Assembly (NCBI GenBank): GCA_000721275.1
Contig: JOFO01000025.1
Span: 1-64,000, forward strand
DNA length: 64,000 bases
Direction of reading: 5' to 3'
DNA from: Microtetraspora glauca
Lineage (GTDB): Bacteria > Actinomycetota > Actinomycetes > Streptomycetales > Streptomycetaceae
In this document: positions 50,191 through 58,315 of the stretch, piece after piece
Numbering within the stretch: position 1 is the stretch's first letter
How the letters are laid out: each line of letters opens with the position of its first letter
Translations under genes and position numbers: made by a program
Notes under the pieces: generated by a model
The model's database searches: none
Seen by the model: the letters and a program-made list of their open reading frames with translations, nothing else
Told to the model about the DNA's origin: nothing

Positions 50191-51680
50191 CGTCCCGCCG
50201 CCACCTTCCCGGTCTTCTCCGTCTTGTCCCACGCCAGGTCCGCGTTCCGCCGCTCCTGCACCCACGCCGCCACCAGGCAGGCCGCGAGCAGCGACCCGTA
50301 CCCCACCAGGTGGAGCAGGACCGGCGCGCACCACCGCATCCGCGTCCCGGTGAGCAGCTTCGCGACCCAGGCGAGGGGCAGACTCAGGCCCATCCACGCG
50401 TAGACCACGATCATCAGGGGCTGCGGCGAGCCGTCGTCCGTGAACAGGCCGGCGTCGGCGAGGAGCGGCAGGAAGACGGCGGGCAGCGCCGTGACGACCA
50501 GGATGCAGGTGGAGACGAGCCCGGGATAGATCAGCGCCTCCCGCCAGCAGCGCCGGAACGTGCCGGGGTCCACGACCGCCGCCATCAGGATGATGAGCAG
50601 ATAGCAGACGAGGTTGACCACCCACAGCCAGTGGAACAGCTGCCAGGAACGGTCGGAGTCGGTGAAGTACAGGTAGAGCAGCGCCGCCGAACAGACCGTC
50701 AGCAGCACGGGCGTGAGGAGCAGCGCGTACCAGATCAGGCCGAAGAGGACCGAGCCGAGCCGGTGCCCCTGCCGCCGTCGCCAGGGACGGAACCACACGT
50801 GCCGGTAGCGGTGCGTCACCTGGAGGTTCCCGCGGGCCCACCGCAGCCGCTGCTTCCACAGGCCCGCCAGGTCGCCCGGCTCCTCGGCGAGCACGGTCGC
50901 GTACCCGTCGAAGACGACCCGGCGGCCGGTCAGCTGCGTCTCGAAGGTGGTGACGGTGTCCTCGGCCAGCGTGGAGGTGTCGATCCGGCCGCCGATCGCC
51001 TCCAGGCTGTCCCGGGAGTGCAGCTGCGCGCCGCCGGCCAGGCACGCGAGGACGCCGAGCACGTTCTGCGCGCGGCGCGCGGCGGCCTGCGCGGTGATGT
51101 ACTCGAAGGCGATGTAGCGGGTCAGGTAGTTGCCCTGCTTCCCGCTGCCCTCCTTGATGTACGCGGTGACGGCGCCGACCCGCGGGTCCGCGAGGTGGCG
51201 GGTCATCCGCAGCAGCGCGTCACGGTCGAAGACGACGTCGGCGTCCATCACCAGCACGGCCTCGGCCCAGTCGTCGGCGAGGACGTGGGCGAGGCCGTGG
51301 TTGAGGGTGTGGGCCTTGCCCTGGCCGCCGTCCTCCCGCCGCAGGTGCACCACCCGCCCGGGGTGGCGGCCCGTCAGCCGCCGCATGACCTCCGGCGTCT
51401 CGTCGGTGCTGGCGTCGTCGACGACCACGATCCGCAGCCGGTCGGCCGGGTAGCGCAGGGCGAGCAGGCCCTCGACGGACGCGGTGAGGACCGGCGCCTC
51501 GTTCCAGGCCGGGATGAGGACGGCGGTACGCGGCAGGTGCGGCGGCCGGTCCTCGTACAGGTGCCGGAAGCGCTGGAGGCCGATCAGCAGGAACTGGACG
51601 ATCGCGACCACGAGCGGTACGGCGCCGAGGAAGACGAGGACGGTCGCCACGACGTGCAGGATCTGGTTCAGGACGTCCAC
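50187..51680 (-). CDS. Processive family-2 glycosyltransferase (PgaC/BcsA-like)
   Basis: The 497-residue membrane enzyme has one or two N-terminal helices (VVATVLVFLGAVPLVVAIVQ), a cytosolic GT-A domain (AVLIPAWNEAPVL; VVVDDAST; VMDADVVFD as the DxD site; LAEDTVTTFE as the ED base; QRLRW), and about five C-terminal helices. The Q-x-x-R-W motif marks a processive polysaccharide synthase, and the order resembles PgaC/IcaA. The GTG at 51680 overlaps the PHP gene by 13 bases. Sugar donor unknown. Confidence 0.88.
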   Translation of the reverse strand: MDVLNQILHVVATVLVFLGAVPLVVAIVQFLLIGLQRFRHLYEDRPPHLPRTAVLIPAWNEAPVLTASVEGLLALRYPADRLRIVVVDDASTDETPEVMRRLTGRHPGRVVHLRREDGGQGKAHTLNHGLAHVLADDWAEAVLVMDADVVFDRDALLRMTRHLADPRVGAVTAYIKEGSGKQGNYLTRYIAFEYITAQAAARRAQNVLGVLACLAGGAQLHSRDSLEAIGGRIDTSTLAEDTVTTFETQLTGRRVVFDGYATVLAEEPGDLAGLWKQRLRWARGNLQVTHRYRHVWFRPWRRRQGHRLGSVLFGLIWYALLLTPVLLTVCSAALLYLYFTDSDRSWQLFHWLWVVNLVCYLLIILMAAVVDPGTFRRCWREALIYPGLVSTCILVVTALPAVFLPLLADAGLFTDDGSPQPLMIVVYAWMGLSLPLAWVAKLLTGTRMRWCAPVLLHLVGYGSLLAACLVAAWVQERRNADLAWDKTEKTGKVAAGR

Positions 51681-52516
51681 CGCACCTCCGCCGCCTCCGC
51701 CGCCTCTCCCGCCTCTGCGTCCCGCGTCGTGTCGGTGGCGTCCGTCGCGTCGGTGGCGTCCGTGGCGTCCGTCGCGTCGCCGAGCGCGGGCGCCACCCAC
51801 CGGAACCGGCCCACCGCCTCCGCCCGGTGGGCGTCGCTGCCCGCCCCCAGCCGGACCCCGGCCCGCCGCAGCAGCCGGGCGGTGCGGACGGACGGGCACC
51901 GCCACTTCTCGTTCAGCTCGACGGTGACGCCCCGCGCGCGGCAGGCCCGGGCCAGCGGGGCGAGCACGGCCGCGTCGACGGACGCCTCGTCAAGACCCGC
52001 CTTCGGCAGCACGCTGAACAGGTGCGCCACGTGCGCGGTCAACCCCGCCGGCACCCGCTCCACGGCCCGCGCCGTCGCCCGGACGAGCAGCCGCAGCGCC
52101 TCGTCCGGCGCGAGCCGCCCCTCGTCGAGCAGCGCGCGTACGGTGTCGGGGTGGGCCGGCCCGTCGGGCAGCGGGAACCGGTGGTCGGCCAGCGCCACGT
52201 GCTCGACGCCCGTCAGGTCGCCGGGGAGGTCGATGCCGCCCTCGGTGTCGAGGATCTTGGCCTCCACCCCGCACACCAGCGTCAGCGGCGCGGTGCGGCG
52301 GGCCGTGCGGACGGCCTGGACGTAGCCGGGGAGGTAGGTGGTGTCGGCGCGGACGTGGTCGGTGAGGACGAGCGCGTCGAGTCCGGCGCCGGCGGCGGAG
52401 GCGACGACGGCGTCCAGGGTGTCGTGCCCGTCGGAGAAGTCGGTGTGGGTGTGGAGGTCGGTACGCAGCGGATCGGGCCCCTCCGGGACCGCGCCGTGCG
52501 CCGGCGAGCCGGTCAC
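51668..52516 (-). CDS. PHP-domain phosphoesterase
   Basis: The 282-residue protein has a full PHP metal site: DLHTHTDFSDGHD (HxH and Asp), LVLTDHVRADT, LVCGVEAKI (Glu), LTAHVAHLFSVLP and GAGSDAHRAEA. Such enzymes remove phosphate from small molecules, for example histidinol phosphate, or act as nucleases; the HTHTDFSDG type is the monofunctional hydrolase class. An ATD repeat tail (about residues 249-265) is encoded by 9-base repeats. ATGA overlap with the ATP-grasp gene. Confidence 0.86.
   Translation of the reverse strand: MTGSPAHGAVPEGPDPLRTDLHTHTDFSDGHDTLDAVVASAAGAGLDALVLTDHVRADTTYLPGYVQAVRTARRTAPLTLVCGVEAKILDTEGGIDLPGDLTGVEHVALADHRFPLPDGPAHPDTVRALLDEGRLAPDEALRLLVRATARAVERVPAGLTAHVAHLFSVLPKAGLDEASVDAAVLAPLARACRARGVTVELNEKWRCPSVRTARLLRRAGVRLGAGSDAHRAEAVGRFRWVAPALGDATDATDATDATDATDTTRDAEAGEAAEAAEVRWTS
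51735..51779 (-). repeat. 9-base repeat encoding an ATD tail
   Basis: Five tandem 9-mers (plus strand GTGGCGTCC or GTCGCGTCG) run from 51735 to 51779 inside the PHP gene and encode repeated Ala-Thr-Asp. Because 9 is a multiple of three, copy-number change keeps the frame. Confidence 0.85.
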
Positions 52517-53622
52517 GCCGCCGCCTCCCGGGCCCCTTCGGCGGCGGGCCGGCCGGCCTCCGTCACGTCACCCATGTCGCCGAGCTCACGCGGCGCGAGG
52601 ACGACGTCCTGCCAGTGCCGGACGACCGCCGTCTCCCGGTGCGCGATCCGCTCCGGGAGGGTGACGCCGAGCAGCGAGGCCACGGCCCACTTCGGCATGT
52701 CCACCCCGCCGGCGACCGTCAGCGAAAGACCGCCCGGGGGACGCGGGTTGACCTCCAGGAGCGCCGCCTTCCCCGACCGGTTCTCGCGCAGCTGGACGTT
52801 GAGGACGCCGCGCAGCCCCAGGGTGCGGACGGTGTCCTCGGCGAGCCCGGACAGCTCGGGCAGGTCCAGGACGCGGCCGGCGACGACGATGCCGGAGTCC
52901 GTCTTGTCCCGGGCCCGCGGCACGGCGGCCACGACCCGGCCGCCCGCGTCGGTGAGCACGTCCACGGAGTACTCGGTGCCGGGCAGGAACTCCTGGAGCA
53001 GGTACGACCCGTCCTGCGGCAGCCCGGCCACCTCCTCGGCGGAGCGCACGACGACGATGCCGCGCGAACCGGAACCGCTGCGCGGCTTCGCCACCGCCGG
53101 ATAGCCGCCCTCGGGTTCCACCGGGCCCGACGCCCCGACGAGCAGGGTGTCCGGCAGCCGTACCGCGCCCTGGCACGCCTCCGCCAGCCGCCACTTGTCC
53201 AGGCACGCCTCCAGCGACTCGGCGGGGGAGACCAGCACCCGCACGCCCGCGTCGGCGAAGGTGGCGGCCACGCGGGCGAGCGCCACGAGCTCCACGTCCA
53301 CGGTCGGCACCAGGACGTCGATGGCGTGGCGCCGGCACAGCCGCAGCACGGCCTCGGCGAAGCCGGGGGCGTCGCCGGGCGGCAGCAGCATCCGGTAGGC
53401 GCGCGGCACGAGGTACAGGCCCGCGCCGTTGGGGTCGAGGTCGGCGGCGTACCGCTCGGCCGCCCCTTCGAGGCCCCGGAGGAAGCACACGCCGGACGGC
53501 CCGCCGGCGCCGGTGACGAGGACCCGCGGCGGTCTGCCGAGCGGCAGGGAGAGGTCCGGCACCGGGGCGGAGGCGGGGGCGGAGGCGGGGGAGGGGTCAG
53601 AGGAGGACGGCGTTGCGTTCAT
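52513..53622 (-). CDS. ATP-grasp ligase (CarB-like)
   Basis: The 369-residue protein has an N-terminal pre-ATP-grasp domain (RVLVTGAGGPSGVCFLRGLE) and an ATP-grasp core: YPAVAKPRSGSGSRGIVVVR (ATP loop), YLLQEFLPGTEYSVDVL, and ALLEVNPRPPGGLS (Mg-binding Glu and Asn). These form an acyl-phosphate and ligate an amine or similar. The start overlaps the PIG-L stop by 26 bases, and its stop overlaps the PHP start, so it lies in the coupled operon. It could add an amino acid or carboxyl-linked group to a sugar precursor (inference). Confidence 0.86.
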   Translation of the reverse strand: MNATPSSSDPSPASAPASAPVPDLSLPLGRPPRVLVTGAGGPSGVCFLRGLEGAAERYAADLDPNGAGLYLVPRAYRMLLPPGDAPGFAEAVLRLCRRHAIDVLVPTVDVELVALARVAATFADAGVRVLVSPAESLEACLDKWRLAEACQGAVRLPDTLLVGASGPVEPEGGYPAVAKPRSGSGSRGIVVVRSAEEVAGLPQDGSYLLQEFLPGTEYSVDVLTDAGGRVVAAVPRARDKTDSGIVVAGRVLDLPELSGLAEDTVRTLGLRGVLNVQLRENRSGKAALLEVNPRPPGGLSLTVAGGVDMPKWAVASLLGVTLPERIAHRETAVVRHWQDVVLAPRELGDMGDVTEAGRPAAEGAREAAA

Positions 53623-54778
53623 GGACGAGCTCCAGGGGTTCGGCGTAGCGGGTCTGGGGGAAGCGGCCCCAGTAGCGGGCGGTGGAGCGCAGCAGGTCCT
53701 CGTCGAGGTACCAGCGGCTCGCCGCCTGCGAGTGGTGCGCGGCGATCGCGGCGAGCTTGGCCTCCACGTCGACCTCGCTCAGCTCGATGAACCGGTTCGG
53801 CCGGTACGCCACGGTCGCGGAGGGCGACTGGTAGCAGGCGAGGCGCGCCACCTTGCGGCAGGCCACGAGCGTCGCGCGGTGCACGGCCCGGTGGTCCTGG
53901 TGGGTGTCGCTCTCGGAGTGGACGACGACGACGTCCGGCGTCACCTCGGCGACGACGCGTTCCACGGCCTCCACGGTGACCCGGTCGTCGGCCATCGACC
54001 CGTCGGGCAGGTTCTCCATGACGAGCCGGGCGCCCAGCACCTCGGCGGCCCGGTGGGCCTCCCGCCGGCGCAGCGCCGGGTCGCCGCCGTTCCCGCCGCC
54101 GGACATGGTGAGGATCGTGACGTCCCAGCCGCTGTGCGCGCGGCGGTGGATGGTGCCGCCGAGGCCGATCTCCACGTCGTCCGGGTGGGCGCCGACCACC
54201 AGCATGCGCAGCGAGCCCTGCCCGGAGCCCTCGACGCCGAGCGGATCGGCCCGCTCCGCGACGGCCCGGGCGACGGCCGCCGCCAGCGCGTCCGGATCGG
54301 AGCGCTCGACCAGGTCGGCGGCCTTGCCGCGCAGCGCGGACACGGCGAGGCGGGCGGTGGGCGCGTCGTCGGTCACGACGACCGGGATGCCGGAATGCCG
54401 GTCCCGCCAGCGCCGGAGGAGCCGGAGGAGCGCTTCATGGCTTCCGGCCCCGCCGCCGGCCTCGCTGCGGGACTCGCGCCCGGCCCCGCTTTCGGCCTCG
54501 GTCTCGGTCTCGGCGAGGCCGGTGTGCCACACGGCCGCGTCCCAGAACCGTACGGGCGCGGGCGGGGCGGCGCCGACCTCCAGGAAGGCGTCCGTGGAGC
54601 GGACGGTGTGGACGGTCGACGCTCCGTGCTCGCGCAGGGCCTGGGCGATACGTTCGGCGGTCGCCGGGTCCGCTTCGCCGAGGAGGATACGGGCTCCGGC
54701 GAGGGGGGCGGCCTCCGCGCCGTCAGGGTCCTGCCCGCTGTCGACAGGACCGCGTCTTCTTTCGGACATTTCGGACAT
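53597..54778 (-). CDS. PIG-L deacetylase with N-terminal pseudoreceiver domain
   Basis: The 393-residue protein joins a receiver-like domain (about 27-175: GARILLGEADPATAERIAQA; IPVVVTDDAPTARLAVSALR) to a PIG-L/LmbE deacetylase (about 190-393). The deacetylase carries VGAHPDDVEIGLGGTIH and SDTHQDHRAVHRAT, the zinc ligands. The receiver lacks a phosphoacceptor Asp at the expected strand end (FWDAAVWH) and the Lys is replaced by Glu-Arg, so it is probably not phosphorylated. An acidic repeat (ETETEAES) interrupts the domain. It is the first gene of the five-gene operon; start 54778 has no SD, so it may be leaderless. Confidence 0.86.
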   Translation of the reverse strand: MSEMSERRRGPVDSGQDPDGAEAAPLAGARILLGEADPATAERIAQALREHGASTVHTVRSTDAFLEVGAAPPAPVRFWDAAVWHTGLAETETEAESGAGRESRSEAGGGAGSHEALLRLLRRWRDRHSGIPVVVTDDAPTARLAVSALRGKAADLVERSDPDALAAAVARAVAERADPLGVEGSGQGSLRMLVVGAHPDDVEIGLGGTIHRRAHSGWDVTILTMSGGGNGGDPALRRREAHRAAEVLGARLVMENLPDGSMADDRVTVEAVERVVAEVTPDVVVVHSESDTHQDHRAVHRATLVACRKVARLACYQSPSATVAYRPNRFIELSEVDVEAKLAAIAAHHSQAASRWYLDEDLLRSTARYWGRFPQTRYAEPLELVHERNAVLL

Positions 54779-55143
54779 ATAGTGCAGACTACAGTGTGAT
54801 GTGGATCTCCCCACCGGGACGAAGGGCCCCTCCAGCGGTGGCCTCCGGTCCGGAACGCCAGTGGCTCTCGTGACCCGTCCGGAGCGCGAGGGCGGCGTCG
54901 GGGCGTGGAAACGCGGGCGTCCCTGGGGGAGTCCTCGGGGAACGGAGCCGTACTCCGCCGCATCGGGGGCGTGAAACGCGGCCGTCAGACCCCGGCCGGA
55001 CGCAGTCGCCAGACCTCGGCGCCAGTCCCTGCGCCAGTTCCGGCGCCGGTAACCCCGGAGATTCCGCTCCCCTGAGGTGCCACTCCGCCGCCGCCCCGCA
55101 CCACCCTCTTTGCCGCCCCCGCGCCACCGAAAGGTCCCGCCCC
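54779..55143. other. Divergent intergenic region
   Basis: This 365-base gap between the PIG-L gene and a SpoIIE phosphatase gene has no supported gene. It holds a few short GCGCCAG direct repeats (about 55019-55045) but no clear promoter or palindrome. It must contain promoters for both flanking genes. Confidence 0.5.
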
Positions 55144-56865
55144 ATGGAGCACGCCCCCACCGGACAGGACCCTCGATCGGCCCTCGACCACCAGGCCCTG
55201 CGCGAGCTGCTGGCCGCCCAGCGCCACCGCATCGAGACGTACGCGCGCACCCACCGCCCGGCGCCGCGCGCCCCCGCCGCCCCGCCCGCCACGGCGCCGG
55301 AGCCCGTGCCCGCCCCCGTACAGGACCTCCTTGACGCGCTGCCCATGGCGGCGCTCCTCGTCGCACCCCAGACGGACGACGGCGGCCGGATCACCGACTT
55401 CCTGTACCTCACGCAGAACACCCGGGCCGTCTCGTACGCCCGCGCCCATGTCCCCGCCGCGTCCGTACCCCGCTGGAGCGGCCCCGTCCGTCTCTTCGAC
55501 CGCTTCCCCCTCCTCCAGGGCACCGGCCTGCCCCGCATGCTCGCCGACGCCCACCACGAGCGGGCGCCGCAGGGGCCCGAGATCGTGGAGTGGTTCATCC
55601 CCCGCCCCGACGGGCCGCCGGCCCGGATCAGCAACGACGTCGTCGTGGCCCCCTGCGGCGACCACCTCCTCGTCACCTGGGAACCGGGCCACCCCGTCCG
55701 CATGGCCCTCGCCGCCCAGAAACTCGTCCGCACCTGCTGGGCCGAGTGGAACATCGCCGACGCGACGGTCACCCCCTCGCTGGGCTTCCGGCACGTCCTC
55801 GGCCTCGCCCCGCACACACCCGTCCCGGCCGACCTCCTCGACCTCGCGGACCTCCTCGCCCCCGCCAGCCTCACCGAGCTCTACCGTCTCCTCTACGACA
55901 TCTTCTTCCACAAGCGCCGCTCCGAGTGCGCGGTCACGCTCCCCGGGCCGTACGAACGCGTCATCCGCGTCGTCGCCGAACCGGTCCGTCCCCGCAAAGG
56001 GCCCGTCTGGGCGGTCCGCGCCGTCCTCGTCGACATCACGGACGACACCCGCCGCCGCGCCCGCGCCGACGCGGCGCGTGCGGAAGCCCGCCGCCAGCGC
56101 GCCCGCGCCGAGGCGCTGGCCGACGTCGCGGACGCGCTGCGCGAGGCCGTCGTCCCCCGCTCGCCGGGCGGACTCGCCTCCTCCGGCATCGACACCGCCG
56201 TCGTCTACCGGCCCGACTCCACCCGCTCCGGCGTCGGCGGCGACTGGTACAAGGCCCGCCGGCTGCCCGGCGGCCGCCTCCTCCTCGCCCTCGGCGACGC
56301 CCGCGGCCACGGCCTCGACGCGGTCACCCTCATGGCCAAACTCCGGTACGCCCTCGCCGGGCTGGCCTACACCGACGCCCCCGTCGAACAACTCACCCAC
56401 TGGCTCAACGACATGGCCTGCGACGACGGCGCCGAGTCAACCGCCACGGCGGTCATCGCCCGCTACCACCCCGAGCGCGGCGTCCTGCGCTGGACCTGCG
56501 CCGGCCACCCCCTGCCCGTCCTCCTCCGCGACGGCCGCGCCACCCTGCTGCCCGCCCCGCCCGGCGGCCCCGGACTCACCCTCGGCGTCCTGCCCGACGT
56601 CCCGTACGCCGCCGCCGAAACCCCCCTCGCCGACGGCGACATCGTGCTGCTCTACTCCGACGGCCTCGTCGAACGCCGCGACACCGACCCCGACGAGGAC
56701 ACCGCCCGGCTGCTCACCACCGCCGAGCAGCTCCTGCACACCCACCCGGCCCTCCATGACCACACCACGCTCCAGTCGTACGCGGACGAGCTGATCGCCC
56801 GCCTCGACGGCCCCCACCGCTCCGACGACGTCACCCTCCTCGCCCTCCGCCGCACGCACGGCTGA
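55144..56865 (+). CDS. PP2C-type SpoIIE phosphatase with PAS-like region
   Basis: The 573-residue protein repeats the plan of the gene at 17548: a short helical N-terminus, PAS-like segments (about 60-300; MAALLVAPQTDDGGRITDFL; YLTQNTRAVSYA), a coiled coil (RRRARADAARAEARRQRARA) and a SpoIIE phosphatase domain with GGDWYKARRLPGGRLLLALG, DARGHGLDAVTLMAKLRYAL, LLYSDGLVERRD and SDDVTLLALR. All metal-binding Asp residues are kept. It probably tunes an anti-sigma pathway. It is divergent from the glycan operon. Confidence 0.9.
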   Translation: MEHAPTGQDPRSALDHQALRELLAAQRHRIETYARTHRPAPRAPAAPPATAPEPVPAPVQDLLDALPMAALLVAPQTDDGGRITDFLYLTQNTRAVSYARAHVPAASVPRWSGPVRLFDRFPLLQGTGLPRMLADAHHERAPQGPEIVEWFIPRPDGPPARISNDVVVAPCGDHLLVTWEPGHPVRMALAAQKLVRTCWAEWNIADATVTPSLGFRHVLGLAPHTPVPADLLDLADLLAPASLTELYRLLYDIFFHKRRSECAVTLPGPYERVIRVVAEPVRPRKGPVWAVRAVLVDITDDTRRRARADAARAEARRQRARAEALADVADALREAVVPRSPGGLASSGIDTAVVYRPDSTRSGVGGDWYKARRLPGGRLLLALGDARGHGLDAVTLMAKLRYALAGLAYTDAPVEQLTHWLNDMACDDGAESTATAVIARYHPERGVLRWTCAGHPLPVLLRDGRATLLPAPPGGPGLTLGVLPDVPYAAAETPLADGDIVLLYSDGLVERRDTDPDEDTARLLTTAEQLLHTHPALHDHTTLQSYADELIARLDGPHRSDDVTLLALRRTHG

Positions 56866-56894
56866 CGGCCGAAGGCGCCGATGCGCGTGTGTCC

Positions 56895-57335
56895 TCAGTC
56901 GAAGTCGGCGTCGATGCCGCGCGCGGCGAAGATCTCGGCGGCGTCCGGCACGGCCAGGACGCCGTCCTCGGCGAAGGTGACCTCCCGCAGGTTCGGCAGC
57001 AGTGCGAGGTCGTCGAGCGACCGCACGTCGAACAGGTCGTCCTCGCCGTCCCAGGCGGGAGCGCAGTGCCGGAAGACGTCCGCCCCGGCGTCGAAGCACA
57101 GCTCCTCGACGCCGGCCAGCAGCTCGGCCGGTATCTCCAGCGCCTCGAAATGCGCCCGCGCCTCCGGCAGCACCTCCTCGTGGAGGCCGTTCTCCAGCAC
57201 GTAGTCAACGGGGTCGTCGATCCCGCGCTCCGCCAGCTTCGCGGACAGGCTGAAGACCGGCAGGACGGGCGCGGGGCCGTACATGAGCTCCTCGATGACG
57301 AGCAGCTTGAGATTGAAGTCGCGGAACTGGCTCAT
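56895..57335 (-). CDS. DUF6892 family protein
   Basis: The 146-residue acidic protein begins MSQFRDFNLKLLVIEELMYG and contains LPEARAHFEALEIPAELLAG, VEELCFDAGADVFRHCAPAW and ALLPNLREVTFAEDG, which fits DUF6892. No function is known; family members often lie near contact-dependent toxin or immunity genes, and here an Imm10-type gene is divergent 57 bases away. No signal peptide. Confidence 0.72.
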   Translation of the reverse strand: MSQFRDFNLKLLVIEELMYGPAPVLPVFSLSAKLAERGIDDPVDYVLENGLHEEVLPEARAHFEALEIPAELLAGVEELCFDAGADVFRHCAPAWDGEDDLFDVRSLDDLALLPNLREVTFAEDGVLAVPDAAEIFAARGIDADFD

Positions 57336-57392
57336 GGCACATGACTACCACGCGGCTACGACAACGCCTGAGCGCGCTGATAGAACACCGCC

Positions 57393-57803
57393 ATGACCTT
57401 CCGCTTCACCGCACGCATCGCCTGCACCGAGATCGACCCCGAGGGCGGCTTCATCGAGGCCGCGCTCGCGGAGGACGAGGACGGCAGCGGCTTCATCCTG
57501 ATGTTCATGGCGGACGCGGCCGAGCCCGACGCGCAGGAGGCCGCCCTGGGCATGGACACGCACTGCCTGGTCACCGCCGACCAGGGGACCGCGTACGGCT
57601 GCGTGCGCGAGGCCGTGTTGAAGGGCAACGTCCTGCGCATCGTGCTCGATCCGGAGTCGCTGGAGAGCCTGCGCCTGGACGACGGTGAGATCGAGGCCGT
57701 CATCGAGGCACCCGATGAGGACATCGCCGCCTTCCGTCAAGTCCTCAGGCGCGTGCTCGGGTACGGGCGGGCGGAGGCGGTCCCGGTGCCGCTGGCGGTC
57801 TGA
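57393..57803 (+). CDS. Imm10 family immunity protein
   Basis: The 136-residue protein matches Imm10: FRFTARIACTEIDPEGGFIE, GSGFILMFMA, GMDTHCLVTADQGTAYGCVR, VLRIVLDPESLESLRLDDGE and RQVLRRVLGYGRAEAVPV. Imm10 proteins protect against polymorphic secreted toxins. No toxin gene lies beside it, so it is an orphan that may defend against neighbours' toxins. It is divergent from the DUF6892 gene with 57 bases between. Confidence 0.82.
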   Translation: MTFRFTARIACTEIDPEGGFIEAALAEDEDGSGFILMFMADAAEPDAQEAALGMDTHCLVTADQGTAYGCVREAVLKGNVLRIVLDPESLESLRLDDGEIEAVIEAPDEDIAAFRQVLRRVLGYGRAEAVPVPLAV

Positions 57804-57941
57804 GGGGGAAGAGAAGAGAAGGGGAGGAGGGAGGGAAGGCGGGTCGCGGTCGAACCGACGCGCCCACTGGGGCCCCTGACCCGCTGCGTATGATCGGCGC
57901 TCTGGGCGCCCTGGGCGGCCGGGTGGGGGAGAGGGTGGGAG

Positions 57942-58265
57942 ATGTACTTCGACGAGAACGAACCGCAGGCCGTTCGGGACGCACGGCTCGCCGCGCAGCG
58001 AGTCGGGCAGCGAGCCGCGGCGCGAGAGGCGCGCAGGACCGCGGTGCTGGACTCCGGGATGGCCCATGTCGGCGCGGCGATCGTGGCGGTCGCCCTGGTG
58101 CTCCTCGGCTGGTTCGGCAAGACGGTCGCACTGGCCGCCGTCGGCGGCGTCTTCGTGTTCTGGTTCTGCGCCGCGCTCGTCTGGACCTACGCCGACGGGG
58201 ACCACGGCCGGCACGCGCTCCAGCGCGCGTACAACCTCACCTTCGGGTGGGCCGACGGGCTCTGA
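57942..58265 (+). CDS. Small membrane protein
   Basis: The 107-residue protein has an Arg/Ala-rich N-terminus (RDARLAAQRVGQRAAAREAR) followed by two membrane helices (AHVGAAIVAVALVLLGWFG; ALAAVGGVFVFWFCAALVWT). It has no recognised family and is probably a single-operon gene ending in a strong hairpin terminator. Confidence 0.65.
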   Translation: MYFDENEPQAVRDARLAAQRVGQRAAAREARRTAVLDSGMAHVGAAIVAVALVLLGWFGKTVALAAVGGVFVFWFCAALVWTYADGDHGRHALQRAYNLTFGWADGL

Positions 58266-58273
58266 CGCCCCGC

Positions 58274-58307
58274 CGCGGCGCGGCAGCCGACCGGCCGCCG
58301 CGCCGCG
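58274..58307. terminator. GC-rich hairpin between convergent genes
   Basis: Perfect 10-bp arms GCGGCGCGGC / GCCGCGCCGC (11 bp with the outer C-G pair) lie nine bases after the membrane-protein stop and nine before the hydrolase stop. No T run. Confidence 0.7.
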
Positions 58308-58315
58308 ACGGTGGA

